A DNA stretch of 39,875 bases from Anaerolineae bacterium (GCA_015486235.1 WFSD01000163.1:1-39875); one strand, 5' to 3'; positions 10,052 through 18,866 are shown, counted from the first letter of the stretch. Program-made: numbers and translations. Notes: generated by a model not told the origin, from the sequence alone.

Positions 10052-11022
10052 CAGGCGCCTGCCTCCGCCAGCCCCATCACCTGCTCGTACGCCCGCAGGC
10101 GCGCCTCCAGTTCATCCCGAGGCATCTCGCCTTTGGCAGCTCTCGCTTTCGCCCGCTGGCCCTGGTAACCCATCCCCAGGAGCAGGATACCCCGGATCAG
10201 CTGATTGTACAGCCTGCCGTGGTACTTCCGGAAATAGCGGAGCCTGCTCCGCCAGAGGGCCACGTACATTTCCGCAGGAAACTGGGAGGTGCTTCGGCTG
10301 CTGAAATGCAATGTTCCGGCCCTCGGCTCCAGGTATATCTCCCATCCGGCGTCACGCATCCTCCGGCACCAATCCACCTCCTCGACGTACATGTAGTACC
10401 CCTCGTCCAACAGCCCTACCTGCCGGATCGCCTCCGGCCGCACCATCATCACGGCCCCCAGGATGAAATCCACGGGGAATGGCTTCATGGCAGCGTAGAG
10501 AGACCTCGGGTATCGCCCGTTTAGCCTGGATTCCTGCACCCGCCAGTGGATCGGAAAGAGATCGAGGAACACCTGTTTCCAGTCGGGGAAGCGGAAAGCG
10601 GAATGCTGGAAGACACCGTCTTTGTAGTAAAGGCGCGGCCCCACCATCGCCGCCTCCGGATGGTCATCCATGAACGTGGAGAGGGCGGTCATGGTTCCGA
10701 AATTCAGCAGCGCATCCGGGTTGAGCAGGAGGACGTAGTCCACATCCGTCTCTCCGTCGGGGAAACCCATCTGCCGCAAGGCGAGGTTGTTCCCCGCGGC
10801 GAACCCCAGGTTCTCCCCCGGCTCCAGCAGGTGCACCGATGGGAATTTCTCCCGCACCATCTCCGGTGTGCCGTCGGCGGAGGCGTTGTCCACGACCCAC
10901 ACCTCGGCTTCCACATCCTTTTCCTTGGCAATCCGCTTCATCACTGCCGTGAGCGTCTGGCTGAGGTAGTTTTTGACGTTATAGCTGACGATCACGACGC
11001 CTAGGCTGTTGACTTTGCCCAT
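10051..11022 (-). CDS. Glycosyltransferase family 2 (rhamnosyltransferase/WbbL-like)
   Basis: LGVVIVSYNVKNYLSQTL...WVVDNASADGTPEMV...GFAAGNNLALRQ...LLLNPDALL...VEEVDWCRRMRDAGW. Confidence 0.92.
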   Translation of the reverse strand: MGKVNSLGVVIVSYNVKNYLSQTLTAVMKRIAKEKDVEAEVWVVDNASADGTPEMVREKFPSVHLLEPGENLGFAAGNNLALRQMGFPDGETDVDYVLLLNPDALLNFGTMTALSTFMDDHPEAAMVGPRLYYKDGVFQHSAFRFPDWKQVFLDLFPIHWRVQESRLNGRYPRSLYAAMKPFPVDFILGAVMMVRPEAIRQVGLLDEGYYMYVEEVDWCRRMRDAGWEIYLEPRAGTLHFSSRSTSQFPAEMYVALWRSRLRYFRKYHGRLYNQLIRGILLLGMGYQGQRAKARAAKGEMPRDELEARLRAYEQVMGLAEAGA

Positions 11023-11024
11023 CG

Positions 11025-12323
11025 TTATGGCACTCCTATGGAAATGGAGTGGGCATCAACGTAGTTGTTGAAGCTTTCGATGCCCACGTCCTCGTGTATC
11101 AGCCCGCCCCAGAAATAAACCGGGTTTCTGGGCTGTTTCTCGTCGATGATTATGGTTCCGGTGACCAGACCGCGGTGACCTGGCAGGAGGTAATAGTATG
11201 TCTTGCCGTCTATCACCCTTTTCTCCAGGTCTTGCTCCCTGCCCACGGCAAACCGGAAGGGATACGGTATGCCAGCATTGGTCTCGAAATTGATCCCGAA
11301 CCGCCATACGCCCGGCTGCTCGTACCACGACGTGTCGCCGCTACGCTTCGCCAGGGTATTGAAGTTCTCTCCGATGTGGTACACCGTCCCGGGCGGCGGG
11401 CCAGATGTGCGGATGGGCACCTTCCCGATATTCTCCACCGTGGATGTGAAAACCAGCTTCCCGCCCAGAGGCACCACTTTCGCCGAGAAATCCACCACGC
11501 CGTTCAAGATGTCTGCTCTGGGCACGCCGCCTTCTGTGATGGTGAGGGTGCGGGTGATCATGGTGTGGTTCCCCACCAAATCCGTCACCTCGCCGACAAC
11601 CGTGTACGTGCCGTCGGGGGGCGGCTCGGCACGCTTGTCAATGCCAGCGTCGTAGTCGTAGTAGTGGATGCCGGGCTCGCCCGATGGGATGTTGCGTTCT
11701 TTCTCCTCGATGGGGTATTCGGTGCCGTCGGGCCCCAAGAGGTAGACCCGCACGCGCGAAGCTTTTTTGTTCAGGTAGTAGGTTATGCCAACGCGGTCGT
11801 CTATGCCATCCTGGTTGGGGGAGAAAATCTTCTGGGAGAGGGTGAATTCCCGCAGTTCCGGCAGGACGGTGTCCGCGTTCCTGATCTCGATCTGCCCCTG
11901 GACGACCCCTCGGTGTCCTCCGTCGTCCACCGCCTCGAAAGTGTAAGTGTAAACACCGTCGGGAAGCACTTTGTCCAACGCCAGACCGTCGAAGTATTTT
12001 GTGGTAAAGCGCTCGTGGGTGGGGATGACACCACCCCAGAAGAAGTCATATTTTCCGGCGGAGCGTCGTCGGTTCTTCCGAAGGTAGAAACGCTGGCCTT
12101 TCCGATCGGTGAAGTACGCCGTAAAATCCGCATTGCGGGAGAGGCGGTAGAAAATGTGGGTCACGTCGTCTTTCCCGTCCGCGTTCGGAGATATCGTTGT
12201 CGGGACGAACTCCACATCGGTAATGAGAGGCCTGAAAGAACTGCATCCCGTCATCATCCACACGGCCATCAGAAGCACCCCCAGGGCTCCCACTAGCGAC
12301 AGCTTTTTAGTTCTCCTGTTCAT
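11025..12323 (-). CDS. Lipoprotein with tandem FlgD-Ig-like SPNxDGxDD domains and a C-terminal BsuPI-like segment
   Basis: Signal peptide with lipobox (VWMMTGCSS); two copies of SPN(A/Q)DG(K/I)DD; C-terminal IPYPFRFAVGREQDLEKR...GLVTGTIIID. Confidence 0.65.
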   Translation of the reverse strand: MNRRTKKLSLVGALGVLLMAVWMMTGCSSFRPLITDVEFVPTTISPNADGKDDVTHIFYRLSRNADFTAYFTDRKGQRFYLRKNRRRSAGKYDFFWGGVIPTHERFTTKYFDGLALDKVLPDGVYTYTFEAVDDGGHRGVVQGQIEIRNADTVLPELREFTLSQKIFSPNQDGIDDRVGITYYLNKKASRVRVYLLGPDGTEYPIEEKERNIPSGEPGIHYYDYDAGIDKRAEPPPDGTYTVVGEVTDLVGNHTMITRTLTITEGGVPRADILNGVVDFSAKVVPLGGKLVFTSTVENIGKVPIRTSGPPPGTVYHIGENFNTLAKRSGDTSWYEQPGVWRFGINFETNAGIPYPFRFAVGREQDLEKRVIDGKTYYYLLPGHRGLVTGTIIIDEKQPRNPVYFWGGLIHEDVGIESFNNYVDAHSISIGVP

Positions 12324-12888
12324 GGTCTCCCTCGACGACCCGCTCGAAGAAAATCAGCAGGGTGCTTCCGTATTTGCGTCTGTCCACCTCTCGGAAATTC
12401 TCCAGGGGGACGTCTTCCCATTCTTTCGGGTAGATCTGGACGATTACCCAGCCATACTCCTCCACCAGCTCGGGGTGCTCGTCCAGGAGCCTCAGCGTGT
12501 CTAGCCACACCCCCTGGTACTGCGGCGGGGCAACATATACAAAGTCAAATGGACCGGAATCCTTCGCGCAGCACTTCAGGAACTCGAAAACATCCCCGTG
12601 ATGAATGTAGGCGCCGGCTTCCAGGTGCGTGTGTGCCAGGTTATCCTTGATCACCCGTATCGCTTTCCGGCTCCGTTCCACGAAGTGGACTTCGTCCGCG
12701 CCGCGGCTTAGCGCCTCGATTCCCACGGCTCCCGTGCCGCCGAACAGATCGAGCCAGCGGCTTCCGGCCACACTTTCGCCGAGTATGTCGAAAAGGGAGC
12801 GCTTCACCCGATCGGTTATTGGCCGGGTGGTGCCTCCCGGAACGCTTTTCAGATTTGCTTTTTTTGCCTTCCCAGCGACTACCCGCAT
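12307..12888 (-). CDS. rsmD: 16S rRNA (guanine966-N2)-methyltransferase
   Basis: MRVVAGKAKKANLKSVPGGTTRPITDRVKRSLFDIL...WLDLFGGTGAVGIEALSRGA. The expected DPPY motif reads VAPPQY. Confidence 0.9.
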   Translation of the reverse strand: MRVVAGKAKKANLKSVPGGTTRPITDRVKRSLFDILGESVAGSRWLDLFGGTGAVGIEALSRGADEVHFVERSRKAIRVIKDNLAHTHLEAGAYIHHGDVFEFLKCCAKDSGPFDFVYVAPPQYQGVWLDTLRLLDEHPELVEEYGWVIVQIYPKEWEDVPLENFREVDRRKYGSTLLIFFERVVEGDHEQEN

Positions 12889-12957
12889 GGTTTTTCACTC
12901 CTTGGAGTTTTGACAATCGGGCTGCCCTGCCAGGCTGAGCTTTTCGCCTTGAAGGCA

Positions 12958-13010
12958 GAAAAAAAGGGGTGCTACATCTTGTGGAAGCCCGACCACAAGA
13001 TGTACCCTTT
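12958..13010 (-). terminator. Rho-independent terminator
   Basis: Minus strand: AAAGGG-TACATCTTGTGG-TCGGGCTT-CCACAAGATGTA-GCA-CCCC-TTTTTTT. Perfect 12-bp upper stem, 8-nt loop, 7-T tract. Confidence 0.8.
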
Positions 13011-13230
13011 CTTCCCAGTCATGTGCCAGGCGTGAAGCCCCGGAAAGCTCCGTTTCCGCTTTGTCAAAAGTCCAATACTCCAAAAAACGGTGGATTACAC
13101 GGATTCCATGCCCCCTGCCAGGCGCGTTCGAGTGCTGGAGACATACCAGCGTCCTACGCGCCAGCATGCCCAGAGATGAGATCGGCTGGCTGCAGTCAGA
13201 CCGATGCCTGTCAGGGAAGCAGCCCACCAG

Positions 13231-13258
13231 TGCCAAGGGTTCATGAACCTTCTTGGCA
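13231..13258 (-). terminator. Hairpin just downstream of the YqeC-MocA gene (possible terminator or processing site)
   Basis: TGCCAAG-GGTTCATGAACC-TT-CTTGGCA; 13-bp stem with 2-nt bulge, no U tract. Confidence 0.4.
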
Positions 13259-13279
13259 TTTCGGCCCTGTTGGCGGCGC

Positions 13280-14656
13280 TTACCGCTTGACCGAGTAGAA
13301 TGGGTGGGTCAGCATCCAGCGGGAGTAGTCCTCGGCGGTATCTATGTCCTCCCCACGCCACGCCTCTATGATCGGCACCGACAGGGATACATAAGCATAC
13401 TTCCGGACCACTTTCTTGCCCCCCTCGGTATATCGCAGAGCCAGCAGGTCAGGGAAGAGCTTCTTGTCGAAGAGCACTGGCAGCCCCTGCTCGCCGTAGT
13501 AGGATGCGTAGACCACTGGTCTATCGGTGGATTCGTACCGCCAGCGTATCCGGTTCATGATGTCCGACGTCAGACCGGGTTGGTCGCTGTGGATGAACAT
13601 GGCGGCGTCCACGTCTTCCGGCAGCGCCCTGACAGCGGCTTTGATGGATGTGCTGATCCCGACCTCCCAGTCCGGATTGACGACGATTCTCACCGGCTCG
13701 TCCGCCAGCGTTTTCCGCACCTCGTCGGCCCTGTGCCCCAGCACTACGATGATGTCGGTAAAATTGACCCCTTTCACCTGATCCAGGACGTGCTGGATAA
13801 GGGTCTTGTCACCCCAGGGGAGAAGTTGCTTTGGCCTGCCGCCCATGCGGCGGCTTCCTCCTGCCGCCAGGATCACCGCAGCTACCCGTCTCCGGGTGGC
13901 AAGCACGGGCTCTCGCCTCCCGGTGTCTGTCAGCGCCACTCTCTTCACTTCCTTACTCTTCAGGAGCTCGTTGGCCAGATCGACAGCTTTCTCCAACCTC
14001 TCGTCTGAGTCGCATTTGTCCACCATGGGGATGAACCGAGCGCCCTCCGGCACACCTTTGAGTCCGCCGTCTTTGTGTGTCAGAACCCTGGCTATCGTTT
14101 CCACCGTGATAGGGGTGAAGATCGGCTGTTTGGCCAGAGCTGCTATGGTGTCCGCGTTGTACACGATGATCTCGTTGACCGGCTTCCCCATCACCGGAGC
14201 GTTGAGCAACGAAACCACCGTGGTGGTGGTCCCCGGTATCACGGGTTCGCCCTCCGATGGAGCTTTGAAATCTTTCCTGTGAGACAGGTCTGCCTCCACC
14301 AGGACGTAGTCCACGTCTTCTATCTGGCTCACCCGGTCGATCACTTCCACCGGCACGCCACCCATCCTGCCGTCGCTGGCGGCCGGGCCTGTGAGTGTAA
14401 TGTGTGGGTGATCCAACAGCGCACCGCGAACCATCTCTTCCGCCGCATCGGGGTCCTGCGCGAAAATCAGGTAATCGCCCCAGCCCGGCCACATGGGAAT
14501 CCCCGGAACCGTAGCGGCGGTGACCACCCGCTTGCCCAGCATTTGCAGCTCGTCGGCAGTGCGGAACATGACCCTGGTCTTGCCCTGACCGCCAATGAAC
14601 GAAATCACCTCTTTCTCCCTGAGTTGTAGTGCTTCCGTAATTCTCATCTGCGTCAT
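13280..14656 (-). CDS. Fusion: YqeC-like selenium-dependent hydroxylase accessory domain plus MobA/MocA-like molybdenum cofactor nucleotidyltransferase
   Basis: N-terminal half has FIGGQGKTRVMFRTADEL (P-loop) and YVLVEADLSHRKDFKAP; C-terminal half has AAVILAAGGSRRMGGRPKQLLPWGDKTLIQHVL and HSDQPGL. Confidence 0.82.
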   Translation of the reverse strand: MTQMRITEALQLREKEVISFIGGQGKTRVMFRTADELQMLGKRVVTAATVPGIPMWPGWGDYLIFAQDPDAAEEMVRGALLDHPHITLTGPAASDGRMGGVPVEVIDRVSQIEDVDYVLVEADLSHRKDFKAPSEGEPVIPGTTTTVVSLLNAPVMGKPVNEIIVYNADTIAALAKQPIFTPITVETIARVLTHKDGGLKGVPEGARFIPMVDKCDSDERLEKAVDLANELLKSKEVKRVALTDTGRREPVLATRRRVAAVILAAGGSRRMGGRPKQLLPWGDKTLIQHVLDQVKGVNFTDIIVVLGHRADEVRKTLADEPVRIVVNPDWEVGISTSIKAAVRALPEDVDAAMFIHSDQPGLTSDIMNRIRWRYESTDRPVVYASYYGEQGLPVLFDKKLFPDLLALRYTEGGKKVVRKYAYVSLSVPIIEAWRGEDIDTAEDYSRWMLTHPFYSVKR

Positions 14657-14713
14657 CTCCTTCTTGACCTGACTCGAGGGCAGCGTTGCATGTTGGCCCT
14701 CTTTTCCAAAACC

Positions 14714-15907
14714 TCACCCCTCGGACGCCAGTGCCACCGGCATGACTAGGGCGTCCGTCGGACAACGTACCGCGCACAATCCACACCCGAAGCAAAGGTT
14801 CGGGTCGAACACAGCTTTCTCTCCCTCCATCCAGATAGCGTGATAATGGCAACTCAGCTCGCAGAGAGTGCAGCCGATGCACTCGCTCGGGTCGTAGATT
14901 AGCGGGATGGTGTGGGTGTGCGGCTCCAGCCTCTGCCAGTTCCGAACGCCCAGCCCCACCACGTCGCGGACTCCCGCGTAGTCGTGGGAGACCAGCCATT
15001 TGTCGAGTTTGCGAGCGAGACTGCCATAGAATTCAGGGCCACGTGTGGAAGCTTCCGTGGCGATCTGCACCGCTGACGCTCCGCTCATCAAGAACTCCAC
15101 CGCATCCGCTGCGGATGCCACGCCTCCGGCACCGATGACCGGTATCCCGACGGCTCGCGCTATGTCGAAGACGTTCCGCAGCGCCAGTGCTCGTATCGCC
15201 GTCCCTCCGATCCACGCGTGGCCATCGTCGCTGGCGAAAGACGGCCGCGCCCGTTCGATATCGATGGTCATCACAGGGCCAAACGAATGGGTGGCAACTA
15301 TCCCGTCGGCCCCCGCGGCCTCGGCAGCCCTCGCCACATCCGCAATTTCCGGGCCCATGGGAGGCAGTTTCACCAGCACCGGGCCGGAGAACGCCCCTTT
15401 GGCCGCCTGCACCGCATCCCTGAGAGGCGTCGGGTCCTTCGCGATCGGGTTGCCATGGCGGGATGCGACCTCCCGGATCACCGCAGCGGCGTCGGACATA
15501 GCCCCGCCGCCGGGGCGAAGGAACTGACTCGACAGCTCCAGGCCGTCGGCAAAAGGCACCACTTTCGGGACTACCTGGTCCACTTCCTCGGCATTGAAGC
15601 CCACGCTGACCACCAGGGGTATTCCCGCTATGTCGGCCGCCGCTCTGGCCTGGGGCAGAAATTCGGACACCCACCGCCCTATCGGGTACCGGGACCACGT
15701 GGGCAGGTGGAGCATCCCACCGCGGATCTTGACCGGCGTTGGGGGGTTGGGCGCGGGCAGGAGCGAGATCGTATGGGTCACCAGCCCACCAGCACCGTTC
15801 TTAGCCACGGCCGCCAGCCGATCGCCCGTGCCCACCGCCGGGCTGGACGCTGGCAGCACCGGGCTCTTGAAATCGAGGCCTGCCACGGAAATCCTCAAAT
15901 CAGCCAT
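14714..15907 (-). CDS. Dihydroorotate dehydrogenase-like flavoprotein with C-terminal 2x[4Fe-4S] domain (PreA-like)
   Basis: TIM-barrel FMN protein (VLVKLPP, IPVIGAGGVASAADAVEFLMSGASAVQIAT); ferredoxin motifs CIGCTLCELSCHYHAI and CFGCGLCAVRCPTDA. Confidence 0.85.
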   Translation of the reverse strand: MADLRISVAGLDFKSPVLPASSPAVGTGDRLAAVAKNGAGGLVTHTISLLPAPNPPTPVKIRGGMLHLPTWSRYPIGRWVSEFLPQARAAADIAGIPLVVSVGFNAEEVDQVVPKVVPFADGLELSSQFLRPGGGAMSDAAAVIREVASRHGNPIAKDPTPLRDAVQAAKGAFSGPVLVKLPPMGPEIADVARAAEAAGADGIVATHSFGPVMTIDIERARPSFASDDGHAWIGGTAIRALALRNVFDIARAVGIPVIGAGGVASAADAVEFLMSGASAVQIATEASTRGPEFYGSLARKLDKWLVSHDYAGVRDVVGLGVRNWQRLEPHTHTIPLIYDPSECIGCTLCELSCHYHAIWMEGEKAVFDPNLCFGCGLCAVRCPTDALVMPVALASEG

Positions 15908-16823
15908 GGCGCGCCTCCCCCGCAGCTTCCGGCAGCGCTAAGGCTCGTATTTCCTCCACGCTGGGGTAGCCGTGGTCGTCCAGCCACTTCTCCATCTCCC
16001 TCGCAATGATCCCGTAGATGCCGCTTCCCCGCATGATAGCCGCCGTGCAGACCCCCACCAGGCTCGCTCCGGCCATGATGTACTCGATGGCGTCCTTGCC
16101 GTTGCTGATCCCGCCGACGCCGATGATGGGCAGGTCGACGGCCTGTGCAATGTCGTACACACACCGCAATGATAGCGGCTTCAGCGCCGGGCCGGAGAGC
16201 CAGCCGTATGAATTCTTGCCCCCGAGCCACGGATAGCCGGTCTCCACGTTCAACCCAAAGGCGGGGCCGAAAGAGTTGGTGGCACTGATGCCGTCGGCAC
16301 CAGCCTCTTTTGCCGCCTGGGCTGCGGCCTTCATCTCCCGCCCCAGGGGGCTCATTTTCACCAGCACCGGGACATCCAGGGCGCTCTTCGCCGCGTCTAT
16401 CGCCTCGATCATAGGGCGTGGGTCCTCCCCCAGGTAGTGCGTGGAAAGCTCCAGGGCGTCGGCCCAGGGTTTGAGCTTCGGGGCAAGCTGGGCGATCTCC
16501 TGGGCGGTGTAGCCCAGGCTGATGATGAGAGGGATGCCTGCTTCGTCTGCGGCGCTCCTGGCGATGCTGTACTCCTTGCCGAGCCACCGTTCCGGCGGCA
16601 GTTCCGACCACAATTCTGTGTTGATGAACCCTCCGCGGATCGCCGCCATGTGCGGCATGGGCACCGGCGCGGCGTCCACCGAGATTGTCTTGCTCAGGAG
16701 GCCGCCCGCACCGCCCTCCGCTGCCTCCAGCAGATGCTCACCATCCCGGACGTTGGGCCCAGCAGCGGGAAGCACCGGATTGCGGAACCGCATGCCGAGG
16801 AACTCGACCGTCATGTCAGCCAT
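15900..16823 (-). CDS. Dihydroorotate dehydrogenase-like flavoprotein (divergent)
   Basis: NPVLPAAGPNVRDGE, VLVKMSPLG, LPIIGVGGISNGKDAIEYIMAGASLVGVCT; overlaps the start of the 14714-15907 gene. Confidence 0.82.
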   Translation of the reverse strand: MADMTVEFLGMRFRNPVLPAAGPNVRDGEHLLEAAEGGAGGLLSKTISVDAAPVPMPHMAAIRGGFINTELWSELPPERWLGKEYSIARSAADEAGIPLIISLGYTAQEIAQLAPKLKPWADALELSTHYLGEDPRPMIEAIDAAKSALDVPVLVKMSPLGREMKAAAQAAKEAGADGISATNSFGPAFGLNVETGYPWLGGKNSYGWLSGPALKPLSLRCVYDIAQAVDLPIIGVGGISNGKDAIEYIMAGASLVGVCTAAIMRGSGIYGIIAREMEKWLDDHGYPSVEEIRALALPEAAGEARHG

Positions 16824-17115
16824 GTACTACCCCTTTTCTGCTCAGTTCCCCCACTCCGACGAAAAGGATTGGGTGCTCGTCGTCCGCCAGGAACTCCGAC
16901 AGGTATACGGCGATCTCTCCCTCACGTCCATCGTCCAGCAGGAAATGGTAGTCCTGCTCGCCTTTGGAGAGACGCTCCCTTATTTCTCTTTCTCCCTCTT
17001 GGAGCTCCAGAACGCCGCCCCATTTCGGCGGATCGAACCACGTCAGGGCTATCACATCCCAGGCACTCCCATCAGTCCCGACGATCTTTCCTTTGTGACG
17101 AGTGGTAAGCGTCAT
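16816..17115 (-). CDS. Hypothetical protein, about 99 aa
   Basis: ATG 17115 preceded by GGAAAGGAGAATGC; stop overlaps the downstream DHOD-like start. No family recognised. Confidence 0.6.
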   Translation of the reverse strand: MTLTTRHKGKIVGTDGSAWDVIALTWFDPPKWGGVLELQEGEREIRERLSKGEQDYHFLLDDGREGEIAVYLSEFLADDEHPILFVGVGELSRKGVVHG

Positions 17116-17144
17116 GCATTCTCCTTTCCCGACCGACGACTCTT

Positions 17145-17272
17145 TCACCGCAAAGCTCGCGGAGTTCGCAGAGAACATTGAAAAGCCGTTAGCAGTTAGC
17201 CGATAGCCGGTAGCGGCCCTTGCCTCTTCAGCATTTTTCATGCTGACAGCTATCGGCTGCCGGCCATCGGCT
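17145..17272. repeat. Composite repeat F: TCACCGC-like 9-mer unit plus heptad palindrome
   Basis: TTCACCGCAAAGCTCGCGGAGTTCGCAGAGAAC followed by hairpin 17184-17272 (GTTAGCA GTTAGCC GATAGCC GGTAGCG ... GCTATCG GCTGCCG GCCATCG GCT); internal perfect hairpin TCAGCAT-TTTTC-ATGCTGA. Confidence 0.8.
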
Positions 17273-17274
17273 CT

Positions 17275-18609
17275 TCACATCTCCGCCACGCGCTGCCACA
17301 CTGCCGGGGCGATCTCCAGGCCGCGGGCGGCGATTCTTTCCTCGTCCAGGGTCAGGAGCTTCCTCCCACGCATCAGCACTTTCCCGCCGACGATGGTGGT
17401 ATCCACGTGGGAACCGGAAACACCGAAAACGATGTGCCACGGGAAGTTCCCGTCGGTCACGGGCGTGTACGGGCGGTAGTCCAGCAGGATGATGTCCGCC
17501 GCAGCCCCCGGCTCCAGTTTCCCCACGGGGAAGCCGAAAGCCTCCGACGCCAGCCTGGCGTTGTTCTCCACCGCCATGCGGATGACCTGGTCGGCGCCCA
17601 TCAGTCTAGGGTCGCCCCGCCACACTTTCGGCAGGAGGTAGGCGAACTTCATCTCCATGAACATGTCATTGCTGAAGCCATCGTTTCCCAGCACCACTTT
17701 CATGCCCCCCCGGAGCATGGAAGGGACGTCGGCCACGCCGACGGCGTTGTTCATGTTCGAACGCGGCTGGTGCGAGACCCACGTGCCGGAACTCCGCAGC
17801 GCCTCGATCTCCCACGGGTCCACGTGCACGGCGTGGGCAGCGATGCTCCTCGGGCCGAGTATCCCAAGGTCGAGGAGGCGATGAACCACCCGCTTGCCGG
17901 ACTTCCGGAGGCTGTCGTCCACGTCCTCCCGACCCTCCGCCACGTGGATGTGGAACCCGGCGCCCAGGGGCTCCGCCTCGGCGCGGCAGCGCTCCAGGGT
18001 CTCGTCGGAGAGGGTCAGGGAAGCGTGGAGGCCGAAAGTGCCGGCGAGGCGCGGCGATGGGTTCGACCGGAGTCGCCTCAGGAACCGGACGTTCTCCCGT
18101 ATCCCCGCCAGGGCGCCCTCAGGTCCGTTCCGGTCGGTGACCTCGTAGGCCAGGGACGCCCGCACGCCCGCCTCCTCCACCACGTCGGCGATCACGTCCA
18201 GGGAACCGTCGATGAAGTTCGGGCTGGCGTGGTGGTCGAAAAGGGTAGTAGTCCCGTGGCGTATGGCGTCGGACAGGGCGACCTGTGCGCTTATCCGCAC
18301 TGATTCCTCATCCAGCGCCCGATCCAGCTTCCACCAGAGCCGTTCCAGAATCTGGACGAAAGTCCGGGGAGGCTCTCCCGGCACCGCCATTCCGCGAGCA
18401 AAGGCGCCGTAGAAATGGGTGTGGGCGCAGATGAGGCCGGGCATGACCAGCATCCCATCGGCATCCAAAACCTCGTCTTCAGGGAAGCATTTCGTCACCT
18501 CCGCCGTGGAACCGACGGCATCTATGACGCCATCGGAAATCCGAACGGCGCCGTCTTCCAACACCCCGCCCTCGGACATGGTGAGCACCAAGCCATGAAC
18601 AATGAGCAT
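17275..18609 (-). CDS. Amidohydrolase family protein (SsnA/cytosine deaminase-like, TrzN/AtzA-type)
   Basis: MLIVHGLVLTMSEGGVLEDGAVRI...MPGLICAHTHFYGAFARGM...GFHIHVAEG...AAHAVHVDPWEIE...LGNDGFSNDMFMEMKFA. Confidence 0.85.
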   Translation of the reverse strand: MLIVHGLVLTMSEGGVLEDGAVRISDGVIDAVGSTAEVTKCFPEDEVLDADGMLVMPGLICAHTHFYGAFARGMAVPGEPPRTFVQILERLWWKLDRALDEESVRISAQVALSDAIRHGTTTLFDHHASPNFIDGSLDVIADVVEEAGVRASLAYEVTDRNGPEGALAGIRENVRFLRRLRSNPSPRLAGTFGLHASLTLSDETLERCRAEAEPLGAGFHIHVAEGREDVDDSLRKSGKRVVHRLLDLGILGPRSIAAHAVHVDPWEIEALRSSGTWVSHQPRSNMNNAVGVADVPSMLRGGMKVVLGNDGFSNDMFMEMKFAYLLPKVWRGDPRLMGADQVIRMAVENNARLASEAFGFPVGKLEPGAAADIILLDYRPYTPVTDGNFPWHIVFGVSGSHVDTTIVGGKVLMRGRKLLTLDEERIAARGLEIAPAVWQRVAEM

Positions 18610-18866
18610 TTTTCCGCCTCTTCCCTTCTCCCCGAAATGCATAAAACGTTTCTTACAGCTCAACTACATTTTAACACACCTTTTGCAATTCTCCAAATTC
18701 GCACCTGTACTAAGCGCGCAGGCGAAATATTTTGTAATGATAGGTATTTCATCTCCAGTGGCTTCATGGTGGAACGCAGCGGAGTCTCCGCTCAAAAAGC
18801 AGCCCCTTCGGGTCGCCCAGCTCAGGGCACACCCAATCCACCCGTAATTCGCACTCCGGGGATTGG

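Noticed and set aside
11049-12296. 415-aa plus-strand ORF
   Set aside because: Antisense to the lipoprotein gene, which has a signal peptide, lipobox and domain repeats.
12895-13236. 113-aa minus-strand ORF upstream of rsmD
   Set aside because: Reads through the strong terminator hairpin, lacks a good RBS and recognisable domain; probably not coding, though a short leader ORF cannot be excluded.
18773-18790. CAGCGGAGTCTCCGCTC hairpin between the SsnA-like and cyclase genes
   Set aside because: Short stem without convincing T tract on the minus strand; not strong enough to call a terminator.
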